64,000 nt of DNA from Clostridia bacterium. Lineage in GTDB: Bacteria > Bacillota > Clostridia > Christensenellales > UBA1242. Under the pieces are notes generated by a model. The model saw nothing but the letters and a program-made list of their open reading frames with translations, searched no databases and had not been told where the DNA came from. A program made the translations under genes and the position numbers. This document shows, piece by piece, positions 25,435-34,200 of the stretch; within the stretch, counting starts at the first letter, position 1; each line of letters begins with the position of its first letter. The stretch lies in contig JAFVTW010000009.1 in the NCBI GenBank assembly GCA_017503005.1, positions 38,038 to 102,037 of the forward strand, read 5' to 3'.

Positions 25435-26775
25435 TTATGAAAATCTTACAGCATTGATAGCCCATGCTGTTTTTGTCTTGTCTGTAATTTTGATTTTGTC
25501 GCTAATCTCTACACCAGCAATAATCAAAATTTCATTACCAGAAGCTAGTACTGGAATATATTTTCTTAGTCTAGCAGGTATCTTTTTGTCGATTAGATAA
25601 TCGCTTAGGCTCTTTGTGCCGCCACCAAACTTCTCAAACACATCGCCATCTTTACGATATCTCCATATAGCATTCTTTGGAACAGCATTGTAGTCTACTA
25701 CATGGCTATAATTTGAAATATCTAGTTTCCTAGTAACAGTAGCATCGATTACACCAAAGTTAGGTATATCTATCTTACCTCTCTCTAGTGGCCATGTCTT
25801 AGCCTCTGGAGTAAAGTTCTTGTTTGTAATAGTAATAAAGTTGTATTCCTTGATTACTGTAAGTTTGTTTGGCAATGTAATTCTAGCACCGTTTTCTGCT
25901 TCTAATGCAAGGCTGTTGATAATCTTGATATGCTTTCTCTCAATATCACTCATTATGCCTATACCTTTAAATGCCTTTCTAAGTATACGGTTGATAGCAG
26001 CTACAGGATAACTAAAGTAGTTTAGAGGAATTTTTACAATTCCAGAACCTTCGTATACCACACCATTGTCATTAAGTGTAGAGTATATATAGTCATCGTC
26101 TAGCTTACACAACTCGCCAAAACTGCATATAGCTGAGTCAGCATTTTTCCATCTATTGCGAATCAAAGGCATAATCATATTGCGAATATAGTTTCTAGCA
26201 AAATCATTGTCTGTATTAGTTTCATCTTCTACATAAGGAATTTCGTTTGTATTGATGTATGCCATAATTTCTGACTTAGAAGTATTTAAAAGTGGTCTTA
26301 GGTATACACCATCTCTAACAACATCCATACCACTAGCACCAGTAATACCACTACCTCTAAAGATGTGTAGCAAAATGGTTTCTGCTTGGTCTTGCATATG
26401 ATGACCCAAAGCAATTTTGTTTACAACCTTTTTATTTACTAATGCCTTAAATATTCTAAATCTACATTCTCTAGCAGCAGCTTCTACAGTCAAACCTTTT
26501 TCTTTGCTTAGCTTCATAGCATCTACTTTGTATGAGAAAACCTTGATACCTTGTTTCTCACAATAGCTTACTACAAATTGTGCATCGTTCTTGCTATTTT
26601 CTCTCAAACTATGGTCTATAGTAATGGCATAAACCTCAAATCCCATATCCTTAGATATAGCATTTAGGTAATGCAACAAACACATACTGTCCTTGCCACC
26701 ACTAACAGCAACACCCACCTTGTCGCCTTTTTGAATTAATCCATTTTTCATAATTGTTTTTTCAATGCTCTTCAT
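25435..26775 (-). CDS. tilS: tRNA(Ile)-lysidine synthetase
   Basis: 446 residues. The N-type ATP pyrophosphatase P-loop SGGKDS stands near residue 25. The conserved GHHMQDQAETILLHIFRGSG (split here for length: GHHMQDQAET and ILLHIFRGSG) follows, then RPLL, and a C-terminal domain typical of TilS. The enzyme puts lysine on C34 of tRNA-Ile(CAU) so that it reads AUA, in the cytosol; it is essential in most bacteria. It is the first gene of a pair with cca. In Bacillus subtilis tilS also lies near spoIIE and ftsH, both in this window. Confidence 0.93.
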   Translation of the reverse strand: MKSIEKTIMKNGLIQKGDKVGVAVSGGKDSMCLLHYLNAISKDMGFEVYAITIDHSLRENSKNDAQFVVSYCEKQGIKVFSYKVDAMKLSKEKGLTVEAAARECRFRIFKALVNKKVVNKIALGHHMQDQAETILLHIFRGSGITGASGMDVVRDGVYLRPLLNTSKSEIMAYINTNEIPYVEDETNTDNDFARNYIRNMIMPLIRNRWKNADSAICSFGELCKLDDDYIYSTLNDNGVVYEGSGIVKIPLNYFSYPVAAINRILRKAFKGIGIMSDIERKHIKIINSLALEAENGARITLPNKLTVIKEYNFITITNKNFTPEAKTWPLERGKIDIPNFGVIDATVTRKLDISNYSHVVDYNAVPKNAIWRYRKDGDVFEKFGGGTKSLSDYLIDKKIPARLRKYIPVLASGNEILIIAGVEISDKIKITDKTKTAWAINAVRFS

Positions 26776-26967
26776 AATCCTTCACCCTTCACTAACAATT
26801 ATTTTTCCTATGCAAACACTCTTTTGTTGGCAATATCTTCCACACAAAACCCCCAAAAGTGCATATTTACAATTATATTAATATTATATTAACATAAAAA
26901 ATAAATAAATAAAATAGTATATAAACCAAATTTAAAATATTTTTCTTATTTTTTATAAAAAAATTAA

Positions 26968-26997
26968 AAAAAGAAGCAAGTTTTTGCTTACTTCTTC
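26968..26997 (-). terminator. Terminator of spoIIE
   Basis: GAAGTAAG and CTTGCTTC arms (one mismatch) around an A-rich loop, then a T-run in the minus-strand transcript. Confidence 0.6.
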
Positions 26998-27003
26998 TCA
27001 CTT

Positions 27004-29310
27004 TTAAACCAAAGGAAACAATCTTACAGCCACCACAGTAAAGTCATCTTCTAGTTTACCATCGACCAGTTCCACTGCTCTATCTAATATCTGATCGGCT
27101 ATAGTCTGTGGATTTGTGCTATCCGCATTGTTTATGTATATATTCAATTCTTCTTCACCAAAAGCCTCATACACACCATCACTTACTAATACTACTATAT
27201 CAAAATCAGTAAAAACTTTTTTGGTAATATGTGGTTTCATTTCGTCCAGTATACCTATAGGCAACCCACTAGACTCTATATTTTCTGTTTCGAATTTATG
27301 CTTAATAAATGTGGTGGGCGAACCTAATTTGATAAAATCCATCAAATTGTTCCTTAGGTCAAACACACATATATCTAGTGCCGAAAAGTTTTCTTCGTCA
27401 CCTATAGACAATAGTTTGTTTACACTACTAAGTATTATATCGTTGTCAAATCCTGCCTTGTAAAAATTTTCTATCAGTGTAATAGTAAGGTCGCTAACTT
27501 TGTGTGCATTTTCGCCACTACCCATACCATCACATAGTGCCACCATATATTTGCCATCATCAATTTTGATAAGAGAATGTGTGTCACCACTAAGCACTCT
27601 ACCCGTCTTGGTTTGAGCAGCACTGCCAAATACTATGTCGTAGTTTGCCCTGGTTTTTAGTAGTACCTCTTTGGCACCACTTACCAACGAATCGTTTACC
27701 GATACGATACTCATTTTGGATTTAGCAATTTTAGATACTACTTTCTCTATCTTTTTTTCGTCAACTTCTTTCTCGGCTAATATCAACGACACATATTTGA
27801 TATTTGCACTCTGCTCATACACCAGAGCTTCTAGACAGCACAAATTATTGTACCCTAACTCTTCTTTTATACGAGTTTCTTTATTGACATCATACACAAT
27901 GTTTGTATTCACTTCTTCTGCCAAAGACTTTAGTAGTATGCTCACACCTTTTAGTTGATCAGCCATCAAAATCTTAGAAGCATCCATATTAGTAACCATC
28001 ACATTGTACCTTTTGTAACTACCTAATAGGGCATTTAGAGTGCTAAGCAGATAGTTTACTCTGCCACACGATGTGGTCAAATGTTGTGGCACATCTAGTA
28101 GGTTTAGTCTGCCTTTATCAAACCCTATGTCTACTATATGGTCTAACACTTCATCAAAAATTTTGCCGTTTACCCTAGAACATTTATTTCTATGTTCGCA
28201 CCCCTTACAGCACTTAGACACTAATTCATTTTTTATCATCTGCTTAGCTTCTTTTTCGGGTAGCACACCTTGCACCATTTGTTTATATACGGTATCCATT
28301 TCACAAAACACATTGCTTACTTCTATCATTCGCTTAGTAAGGGTATCTCTGCTTCGATTGATAATGCTCCTGACTGCCACATTTTCGGTAAGTCCTTTGA
28401 TGTGGTCACTAAGGCTATTTAGCCACCTAGCAGGTATCAACATAAACACTAGCTGACCTATACCAACACTAAGCACACTAAACACCGTATAGGCAGAGTA
28501 TGTATGAAAGTACAATCCTAAAACAACTTCGCACAACAGCATAGCAACTGCTGTGATTATCTTGTAGCTAGACTTAAACCCTATAGCACACATTGAAAAT
28601 ATCACAAATCCTGCCATATACCCTATATTGCTATAGTACAAACTAGCACCTATGCCATAGAATGCCGAAAAGAGCAAATTAACCCTATTTGTAGCCGTAT
28701 ATGACAATATCATAATTAGTAATACGGCTATCACTTTGACTAGCTCTACTTTAAATATAGTCATACTACTAAGGCCCATAGCCACTACAGCTATCACCAG
28801 ACCCATACACATCACTTCGTCAGTAGTAAACTTAGCCTTGAGACTACGATTGCTCACTCTAAACAGATACATACAACACAGCAAAAACAACTCACCCAAC
28901 ATTATAGCAATAGTAGTAAGAATAACTTCCTTGCCTGTAGCCGTGTGTAATATGATATATACAATATTGCCTAGTAGCGAATATATACACACTAGTATCC
29001 AGTGTGCTTTGCGACCCAACGAAGAATGTAACCACTTAAAAACTAGTGCTACAAATATTAGATTGAGCGACACATACAAACCATTCAAGCTAAAATCTGC
29101 AAATATATGCGATACTAGATAGCAGGCACTAACTTCCCACGGCCTAGATAAAGCAAACATCATAGCATAATATAGTCCAAATCCAAACGGTTTGAGATAC
29201 CCCATACCTATACTTGCCCTATTTGCTATATAAAATACCACCACTAGTGCACACCACTTAGCGACATCAACCACAGATATTTTCTTGCGACTACTCAACA
29301 CCTTTTCCAT
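27004..29310 (-). CDS. spoIIE: Stage II sporulation protein E, membrane PP2C phosphatase
   Basis: 768 residues (the Bacillus protein is about 827). About ten hydrophobic helices fill residues 15-310, then a regulatory region with a Cys cluster (CCKGCEHRNKCSR, about 372-384). A C-terminal PP2C/SpoIIE phosphatase domain follows, with DGMGSG and the final DDFTVVAVRL. SpoIIE dephosphorylates SpoIIAA at the forespore septum and so activates sigma F. Its presence says this lineage has or had the sporulation pathway. A perfect 19-bp palindrome abuts its Shine-Dalgarno (GGAGTG). Monocistronic, divergent from the 258-residue gene. Confidence 0.93.
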   Translation of the reverse strand: MEKVLSSRKKISVVDVAKWCALVVVFYIANRASIGMGYLKPFGFGLYYAMMFALSRPWEVSACYLVSHIFADFSLNGLYVSLNLIFVALVFKWLHSSLGRKAHWILVCIYSLLGNIVYIILHTATGKEVILTTIAIMLGELFLLCCMYLFRVSNRSLKAKFTTDEVMCMGLVIAVVAMGLSSMTIFKVELVKVIAVLLIMILSYTATNRVNLLFSAFYGIGASLYYSNIGYMAGFVIFSMCAIGFKSSYKIITAVAMLLCEVVLGLYFHTYSAYTVFSVLSVGIGQLVFMLIPARWLNSLSDHIKGLTENVAVRSIINRSRDTLTKRMIEVSNVFCEMDTVYKQMVQGVLPEKEAKQMIKNELVSKCCKGCEHRNKCSRVNGKIFDEVLDHIVDIGFDKGRLNLLDVPQHLTTSCGRVNYLLSTLNALLGSYKRYNVMVTNMDASKILMADQLKGVSILLKSLAEEVNTNIVYDVNKETRIKEELGYNNLCCLEALVYEQSANIKYVSLILAEKEVDEKKIEKVVSKIAKSKMSIVSVNDSLVSGAKEVLLKTRANYDIVFGSAAQTKTGRVLSGDTHSLIKIDDGKYMVALCDGMGSGENAHKVSDLTITLIENFYKAGFDNDIILSSVNKLLSIGDEENFSALDICVFDLRNNLMDFIKLGSPTTFIKHKFETENIESSGLPIGILDEMKPHITKKVFTDFDIVVLVSDGVYEAFGEEELNIYINNADSTNPQTIADQILDRAVELVDGKLEDDFTVVAVRLFPLV

Positions 29311-29321
29311 ACAATCACTCC

Positions 29322-29340
29322 TTGTAAAATAATTTTACAA
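29322..29340 (-). promoter_or_regulatory. Perfect palindrome abutting the spoIIE ribosome binding site
   Basis: TTGTAAAAT-a-ATTTTACAA, 19 bp, fully symmetrical. On the spoIIE strand it runs directly into the GGAG of the Shine-Dalgarno. It could be a repressor operator or a short RNA hairpin; a 1-nt centre disfavours a simple hairpin and favours a protein site. Confidence 0.45.
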
Positions 29341-29447
29341 AAAGAAGCATATATAGTTAAATTTTTGCTGAGTTGCATTTTAAGTAATATTTGCTTATTT
29401 TAGATTTTTTTGTTTTATTTTGAATATAAAAAATTTAAGAATTAAAC

Positions 29448-29456
29448 TTATCCACA
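29448..29456 (+). promoter_or_regulatory. Isolated DnaA box
   Basis: Exact TTATCCACA in the spoIIE/258-residue-gene divergent gap, 40 bp upstream of the 29496 promoter. A second lone box (TGTGGATAA) lies at 33897-33905. Confidence 0.4.
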
Positions 29457-29495
29457 TATATCGCCAAATCAAACTTTATATAAAAATATGTACCA

Positions 29496-29523
29496 TTGAC
29501 AAAATATATTTATATGATATAAT
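29496..29523 (+). promoter_or_regulatory. Strong promoter of the 258-residue coiled-coil gene
   Basis: TTGACA (29496-29501), 16-bp spacer, TATAAT (29518-29523): the best sigma-A-type match I noticed in the window. Confidence 0.7.
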
Positions 29524-29559
29524 ATATAGTAATAAATTTGAGATTAGGGGGTGTTTGTT

Positions 29560-30336
29560 ATGACACTTACAACCAGAATGGAATTAAAAACTCTTTTAGA
29601 GAAATTTAATAAGCTAGAATATAGAATGGATACTTTAGTTGAAGAAGCTAGAACCATTGCTAACTACGGCGAAAACCCAAAACATATCGCTAAGCTTACA
29701 AAACTGATAACAAAGCTTCCTGTAACCAAAGACAATTTTGCAGAAACTTCTAGAAGACTAAACAATTCTGTATACAGAGATGTTTACTACCTAAAGACTA
29801 GAAGAGAAAATCTTACAAATACATTCTATAGTTTGATGGACTATGCTACTATCAAATTAGTAGATTGTGGTTTCAATCCAGAAGATATCAACATTTATCC
29901 AAACAACGACAAAGAAGAAATTAAAAATGCTGAAATCAAACAAACTGTAGAAAACATTAGAGATATTCAAGAAGCACTAGTAAATGACGAAACACTAGAA
30001 ACCAGAACAGAGAATACTTTAATCAATGAAGAATCTGCAGAGTTTGCTAGACTAGTAGAACTTATCGAAGCAGACAAAAGCTTAGCTGATATCGAAAAGA
30101 AAGATGTAGCACCTATGTATGCTATGGTAATAGAAACCTACTCTAGACTAAATGCAAAACTAAAACTAATGGAAAAAGAGCAAACCAGAGCAAAACATGC
30201 TACAAATAGTAATTTCTTAAATTACAACCGTGGCTCAAATAGCAAAACTCCTAGAGCAGACCGTGTAATCGAACAATACAACATTCAACTAGAAGAAAGA
30301 GCTAGAGCTCCAAAAGACGAAGGTAGAGGCAGATAA
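29560..30336 (+). CDS. Coiled-coil cytosolic protein, unknown
   Basis: 258 residues, almost entirely charged alpha-helix with heptad-like patterns and no membrane segment. A basic, Arg-rich tail ends the chain. I do not recognise it. The ATG at 29560 follows AGGGGGTG at a good distance, and a consensus promoter lies upstream, so strong constitutive expression is likely. It is a single-gene transcript closed by a perfect terminator. A structural or nucleic-acid-binding role is possible given the basic tail, but nothing shows this directly. Confidence 0.65.
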   Translation: MTLTTRMELKTLLEKFNKLEYRMDTLVEEARTIANYGENPKHIAKLTKLITKLPVTKDNFAETSRRLNNSVYRDVYYLKTRRENLTNTFYSLMDYATIKLVDCGFNPEDINIYPNNDKEEIKNAEIKQTVENIRDIQEALVNDETLETRTENTLINEESAEFARLVELIEADKSLADIEKKDVAPMYAMVIETYSRLNAKLKLMEKEQTRAKHATNSNFLNYNRGSNSKTPRADRVIEQYNIQLEERARAPKDEGRGR

Positions 30337-30342
30337 CAACAA

Positions 30343-30375
30343 AAAAGAACTTTGGAAAATTCCAAAGTTCTTTTT
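30343..30375. terminator. Perfect bidirectional terminator
   Basis: AAAGAACTTTGGAA (30344-30357) and TTCCAAAGTTCTTT (30360-30373) with a 2-nt centre; it separates convergent genes. Confidence 0.88.
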
Positions 30376-30981
30376 TTATTCTCTAGAGCCTGTAGATATA
30401 ATCTCGTCTAGTAGCTTAGCATACTCTTCGTCACTAATACCACCTTCTGCTTTAAGCCCCTTAATTAAGGCAATTTTGTCTGCCATATTTCTAAGCTTCA
30501 AATGTTCTCTAATATGGTCTTCTGTCAAGTTTTGGGTAGCCATTGTTTCTGGCTCAAGTATAGCTGTTTGTGTATTTTCTTCCCTTTTGAAGCAAGCAAA
30601 CAATGCAAGAACAGAAGCTATAAAGTTTGCCCCCATCAATACATTGATTACAGCTAAAGCTATTAATATATATTTTAATTTATAAAACAATTCGTCTTTT
30701 ACAAAACAGAACCCTGCACAAGTGATACAAGATACTCCGTTTAGTATAGCAAAAAATATAGCATCTTCACCAAAGGCATTTAAGTAATCGTTTAGTTCTG
30801 TTTCGGTTAAAGTCACCATTTCGTTGATAAGCTCTTTTAGTTGAAATGCAAAACCATTTACATTGTTTATAAGTGCATATACCATAAAAGCATACATCGC
30901 ACACATTATGCCGGATAGCACACTAGCCCATATCAAAAATTTTTTTCGTCTAGCCATCTCAAATATTTCCTTATATTTCAC
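30376..30981 (-). CDS. Membrane protein with C-terminal SHOCT-like domain
   Basis: 201 residues. Two to three hydrophobic helices (about 15-40, 72-95, 100-125), then a short C-terminal helical hairpin of SHOCT type (ALIKGLKAEGGISDEEYAKLL), about 30 residues. SHOCT ends are oligomerisation or docking modules; the membrane part is not recognised. It lies downstream of the similar 185-residue gene on the same strand, but a terminator hairpin stands between them. The two share the layout of helices followed by a SHOCT end, suggesting an old duplication. Confidence 0.65.
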   Translation of the reverse strand: MKYKEIFEMARRKKFLIWASVLSGIMCAMYAFMVYALINNVNGFAFQLKELINEMVTLTETELNDYLNAFGEDAIFFAILNGVSCITCAGFCFVKDELFYKLKYILIALAVINVLMGANFIASVLALFACFKREENTQTAILEPETMATQNLTEDHIREHLKLRNMADKIALIKGLKAEGGISDEEYAKLLDEIISTGSRE

Positions 30982-31015
30982 TTACACTATATAGCATAAG
31001 CCGTCTTTTCTATTT

Positions 31016-31045
31016 TAAAAAAGCAAGTGTTTAATTACTTGCTTT
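31016..31045 (-). terminator. Terminator between the two SHOCT-end genes
   Basis: AAAGCAAGT and ACTTGCTTT arms with a 7-nt loop, T-run on the minus strand. Confidence 0.7.
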
Positions 31046-31592
31046 TCTTATCTAATCCAGTACCTTTTAGAATGTCAGCCTTCAACCTATCAAACTCTTC
31101 TTGATTGATAATGTTTTGCTCTTTCATCTTGTTAAGCTTCTCAATCTTTTCCATAATCTTGTCGATATCGACAGGCTTTTGAGTTTCTTCCTCTTCTTCA
31201 TCAAAGTTAAGGTTTTCGTCTTTCATTAATACAGCAATTATATACAAGATACCTACTAATGGGTTTACAACCATTGTACAGATAATAGCTACAGTAAGTA
31301 CTACACTCTTCTTTTCGTAGAAGTCTACAGCAGACCACATACAGAATCTAATACTAATACCACCAAATACTATACCTACTACAGAACCCGAAGTAGCCAT
31401 AGAAATAACTAGTTGCACCATTTGAGCAACATTGTCCCAATTTGAAACATCGTCCTTTGCAAACTTCTCAATGATAGGTTCTAACCTCTCTGGTTGGAAG
31501 ATGTAAAGACAGCACAAAATTCCGGTAATTACACCGGATACAATCATCAATATTGCACTAGTAAGCATTAACATTCTTTTTGTTTTACTCAT
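31035..31592 (-). CDS. Membrane protein with C-terminal SHOCT-like domain
   Basis: 185 residues. Three or so hydrophobic helices (about 8-30, 58-85, 92-125) are followed by an acidic linker (FDEEEEETQ) and a SHOCT-type C-terminus (KIEKLNKMKEQNIINQEEF, then DRLKADIL). No known family for the membrane part. It resembles its neighbour at 30376 in design. About 330 bp of AT-rich DNA separates it from the divergent gene at 31926. Confidence 0.65.
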   Translation of the reverse strand: MSKTKRMLMLTSAILMIVSGVITGILCCLYIFQPERLEPIIEKFAKDDVSNWDNVAQMVQLVISMATSGSVVGIVFGGISIRFCMWSAVDFYEKKSVVLTVAIICTMVVNPLVGILYIIAVLMKDENLNFDEEEEETQKPVDIDKIMEKIEKLNKMKEQNIINQEEFDRLKADILKGTGLDKKSK

Positions 31593-31925
31593 CTAAAAAA
31601 TTGTACCTTACCCAAATTTTGGACATTGTGATAATTATATATAATTATACTGCTACAAGTATTATACCACCACAAAGTTATAAATGCAAAACTTTTTTAT
31701 TAAAATTTCACATATATAACAATTAAAATATATATATTTTACCCTAAAATTATACCTAAACAACCAAAAAGTAAAATTGTGCAAAAAACATACACTACTT
31801 ATCGATATTTTACCACAATAAAACACAAATTATTTACCACAAAAAAATCAAATTCAATTTATATGTTTTTTAGTTTTGTTATTTTGTGATACAATACTTT
31901 TGAAAAACAACCTAAGGAGACAATT
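31593..31925. other. AT-rich divergent promoter region
   Basis: About 330 bp between divergent genes, with alternating AT runs. I see no open frame, repeat or structured element beyond probable promoters for the two flanking genes; none of them is a clear consensus. Confidence 0.4.
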
Positions 31926-32321
31926 ATGCAAGAGAAACTAGGCGATATTTTACTAAATGCTAATGGTCTAAATTTTTACAAATCTGGTGTATCTACCCCT
32001 GCTGATATAGATGCAGTTATGCCACACCTAACAGAACTATTTGACAGAGCATATTTTGCTCCTGCACTAGCAGTAGTTACACCCAAAGATTTTGAGAAGC
32101 TAATCAAAAAAGGATACTGGGTAGAGTTTTGCTATAGTAGAACCAGAACCTTTGCCGATATGCCTTTTGACAAGTTAATTATAGAAATCAAACCAAAAAT
32201 GCTAGGTTTCAATATACTTAGAAACTACGAAGGTCAGTACAACGGTAGATGCTTCTATCTAAACCTACAAAACAATACCACAAACCTATACAACTACCTA
32301 CTAGACACACTAAAAAATTAA
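31926..32321 (+). CDS. Small cytosolic protein, unknown
   Basis: 131 residues, soluble, mixed alpha and beta by pattern, no Cys motif and no recognised family. A strong Shine-Dalgarno (AAGGAG) 6 nt before the ATG and a terminator after the stop support a real gene. Convergent with the radical SAM gene. Nothing in the neighbourhood suggests its job. Confidence 0.6.
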   Translation: MQEKLGDILLNANGLNFYKSGVSTPADIDAVMPHLTELFDRAYFAPALAVVTPKDFEKLIKKGYWVEFCYSRTRTFADMPFDKLIIEIKPKMLGFNILRNYEGQYNGRCFYLNLQNNTTNLYNYLLDTLKN

Positions 32322-32324
32322 TCA

Positions 32325-32356
32325 AAAAGAGAGCAAATTTATTGCTCCCTTTTTTA
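32325..32356. terminator. Bidirectional terminator, convergent genes
   Basis: GAGAGCAA and TTGCTCCC arms (one mismatch) with outer A/T pairs and T-runs on both strands. Confidence 0.7.
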
Positions 32357-33226
32357 TACTCCTTCTAGGTCAAATGGTGGAATGTATTCTTGACTTGCAC
32401 TAGTCAAATCTTGAGAAAATCCATTCTTTAAGCCTATTTTTATAAAATGATTAATCACATATTTGTACTCTAGTGGTTTCAATTTTCTGTCTATCTCAGG
32501 ATACTTGTTTGCACAAAAATATGGTGTATATTGACCCATTATCGACACATATGTATCAGCACCAAAGTTGTCTTTGATATAATCCAAAACCTGACAGCTA
32601 TCGCTCATACAACCTGGCAAAACCATATGTCTAATAATAACACCTTTTGTCATCATACCATTTTCGTCAAACTCATTGACTGGTTGTTGATTTAACATTT
32701 CTCTAATCGATGCACTTGCTACCTCAAAGTAATTTTTTGCACCGGAATATTTTCCAGACAATTCACTAGAAACATATTTAAAATCAGGAAGATAAATATC
32801 CACATAACCTTTTAGCTTTTGAATATTTTCTACAGTATCATACCCGTTGGAATTGTACACCACAGGAATATTAGGCTTGTATATATCTAATGCTTCGATT
32901 ATTTTGTCTACATAATGACTAGGTGTCACTAGATTAATATTGTGTGCACCCTTTTTTTCTAGCTCTTTAAATATATCGGCTAGCCTTTGTACAGTAATCT
33001 CTTTGCCAAACACTTCGTGAGAAAGCTCGTAGTTTTGACAAAACACACAATCTAAATTGCAACCACTAAAAAACACTGTACCACTGCCCCTAGTACCAGA
33101 TATTACTGGCTCTTCCCAAAAGTGCAAACTCACTTTAGCCACTTTCAAATTTTTTGGTGCACCACAAAATCCAGGTTGTACAGCTCTATCTATATTACAT
33201 TTTCTAGGACATAGATTACACTTCAT
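32354..33226 (-). CDS. Radical SAM protein, PflX/pyruvate formate-lyase activase-like
   Basis: 290 residues. The [4Fe-4S]/SAM motif is CNLDCVFC preceded by FFSGC, i.e. C-x3-C-x2-C, near residue 55. An extra N-terminal Cys cluster (CNLCPRKC) is typical of the PflX-like subfamily, whose members resemble glycyl-radical-enzyme activases. The true substrate of this subfamily is not established and no glycyl radical enzyme gene is adjacent. The ATG at 33226 has GGGAGAG just upstream. An intrinsic terminator ends only about 14 nt before that ATG, so expression must either read through or start inside it. Confidence 0.85.
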   Translation of the reverse strand: MKCNLCPRKCNIDRAVQPGFCGAPKNLKVAKVSLHFWEEPVISGTRGSGTVFFSGCNLDCVFCQNYELSHEVFGKEITVQRLADIFKELEKKGAHNINLVTPSHYVDKIIEALDIYKPNIPVVYNSNGYDTVENIQKLKGYVDIYLPDFKYVSSELSGKYSGAKNYFEVASASIREMLNQQPVNEFDENGMMTKGVIIRHMVLPGCMSDSCQVLDYIKDNFGADTYVSIMGQYTPYFCANKYPEIDRKLKPLEYKYVINHFIKIGLKNGFSQDLTSASQEYIPPFDLEGV

Positions 33227-33240
33227 ACTCTCTCCCTTAC

Positions 33241-33276
33241 AAAAAAACTATAACCAAAATTAATTAGTTATAGTTT
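33241..33276 (-). terminator. Terminator or attenuator directly upstream of the radical SAM gene
   Basis: AAACTATAAC (33245-33254) and GTTATAGTTT (33267-33276), then seven T in the minus-strand transcript, immediately before the radical SAM Shine-Dalgarno. It probably ends the 179-residue gene and may also attenuate the next. Confidence 0.75.
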
Positions 33277-33307
33277 AAAACTTTTGATTTGTTTTGTTAA
33301 TTAAAAT

Positions 33308-33847
33308 TTACTTACTCATCAAATTAGAAATCACATTTACTACCGATGCACCTATAGCCGAACCAACCATAGCCACAAATCCCCATGCCAACATATAATT
33401 ATTGAAAGACTTGTCTCCTTGTGTAACTGTCATACTACCAACAACAGCAAGCACTGCCATACATAGTACAATAACAACTGCCAAGTATGCACCGATTACA
33501 AACACATTGTTAAATTTAGGAAAGAATATAGCAAGAGTGGTAACTATAAATAATATCGCAGAAGCACCTACACATATAGGTCCAAACTTTGCAACAATAT
33601 TTGCATACTGCATAGTCCTCTCATCTTCAAACAATGTAAGTAGTGGTTTGTACTCTAGTCCCATCGACTCTCCCATAATCACTCTGGTAAAGTCGTAACC
33701 ACTAAAGCTAACTTGACTAGACAGATGCTTAGGAGCATAAGTCACAAAAGGCATAAAGTATGCAACAACACTAAACACTAATAGTGCCAAAGACACTATA
33801 AGCATAACTTTAGATATATTAAATTTTTTCTTTGATGTATTAGCCAC
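33308..33847 (-). CDS. Four-helix membrane protein, unknown
   Basis: 179 residues. Four hydrophobic helices (about 13-33, 83-108, 114-138, 152-176), with a 45-residue loop between the first and second that would lie outside the membrane. Not recognised. Upstream of the radical SAM gene on the same strand, with a terminator between. Its helix 3/4 region is rich in small residues. A lone DnaA box (33897-33905) lies in its upstream gap. Confidence 0.6.
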   Translation of the reverse strand: MANTSKKKFNISKVMLIVSLALLVFSVVAYFMPFVTYAPKHLSSQVSFSGYDFTRVIMGESMGLEYKPLLTLFEDERTMQYANIVAKFGPICVGASAILFIVTTLAIFFPKFNNVFVIGAYLAVVIVLCMAVLAVVGSMTVTQGDKSFNNYMLAWGFVAMVGSAIGASVVNVISNLMSK

Positions 33848-33930
33848 AGCTTATCCTTTGTCAAAAAAAATTTATTACAACTAAAGTATATCAAATTGTG
33901 GATAAACAAAAAAACAAAATTGCAAACTTT

Positions 33931-34170
33931 CTATTTTTTTAGTTCTACAAACCATCTACCAGTTTCAGTTTCAAAATACAAAAAAGTTTCCCTACCATTT
34001 ATTTTTACTGTATATCTTTCACCTATACCACCCACCTTGAGGCTAGCACAATTTTTAACTTCGACCACTCTGGTCACTTCGTAATTTTTGTCTTCTACAG
34101 TAATTACTTTAGGAATCTTCTTTCCTACTTCGTCTACACTTATCATCACCGAAACATAACATTTTGTCAT
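33931..34170 (-). CDS. Small conserved-looking protein behind dinB
   Basis: 79 residues. It is beta-rich, with a core GGIGERYTVKINGRETFLYF and an ending GRWFVEL. The pattern (a small strand-rich domain with an exposed GRW end) recalls small proteins encoded beside Y-family polymerase genes in other bacteria, but I cannot name the family. It starts 30 bp after the dinB stop on the same strand with no terminator between, so it is probably under the same SOS box. A partner or regulator of Pol IV is inference only. Confidence 0.6.
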   Translation of the reverse strand: MTKCYVSVMISVDEVGKKIPKVITVEDKNYEVTRVVEVKNCASLKVGGIGERYTVKINGRETFLYFETETGRWFVELKK

Positions 34171-34200
34171 AAAGCACCCACTTATTGTTTATTATGTAGA

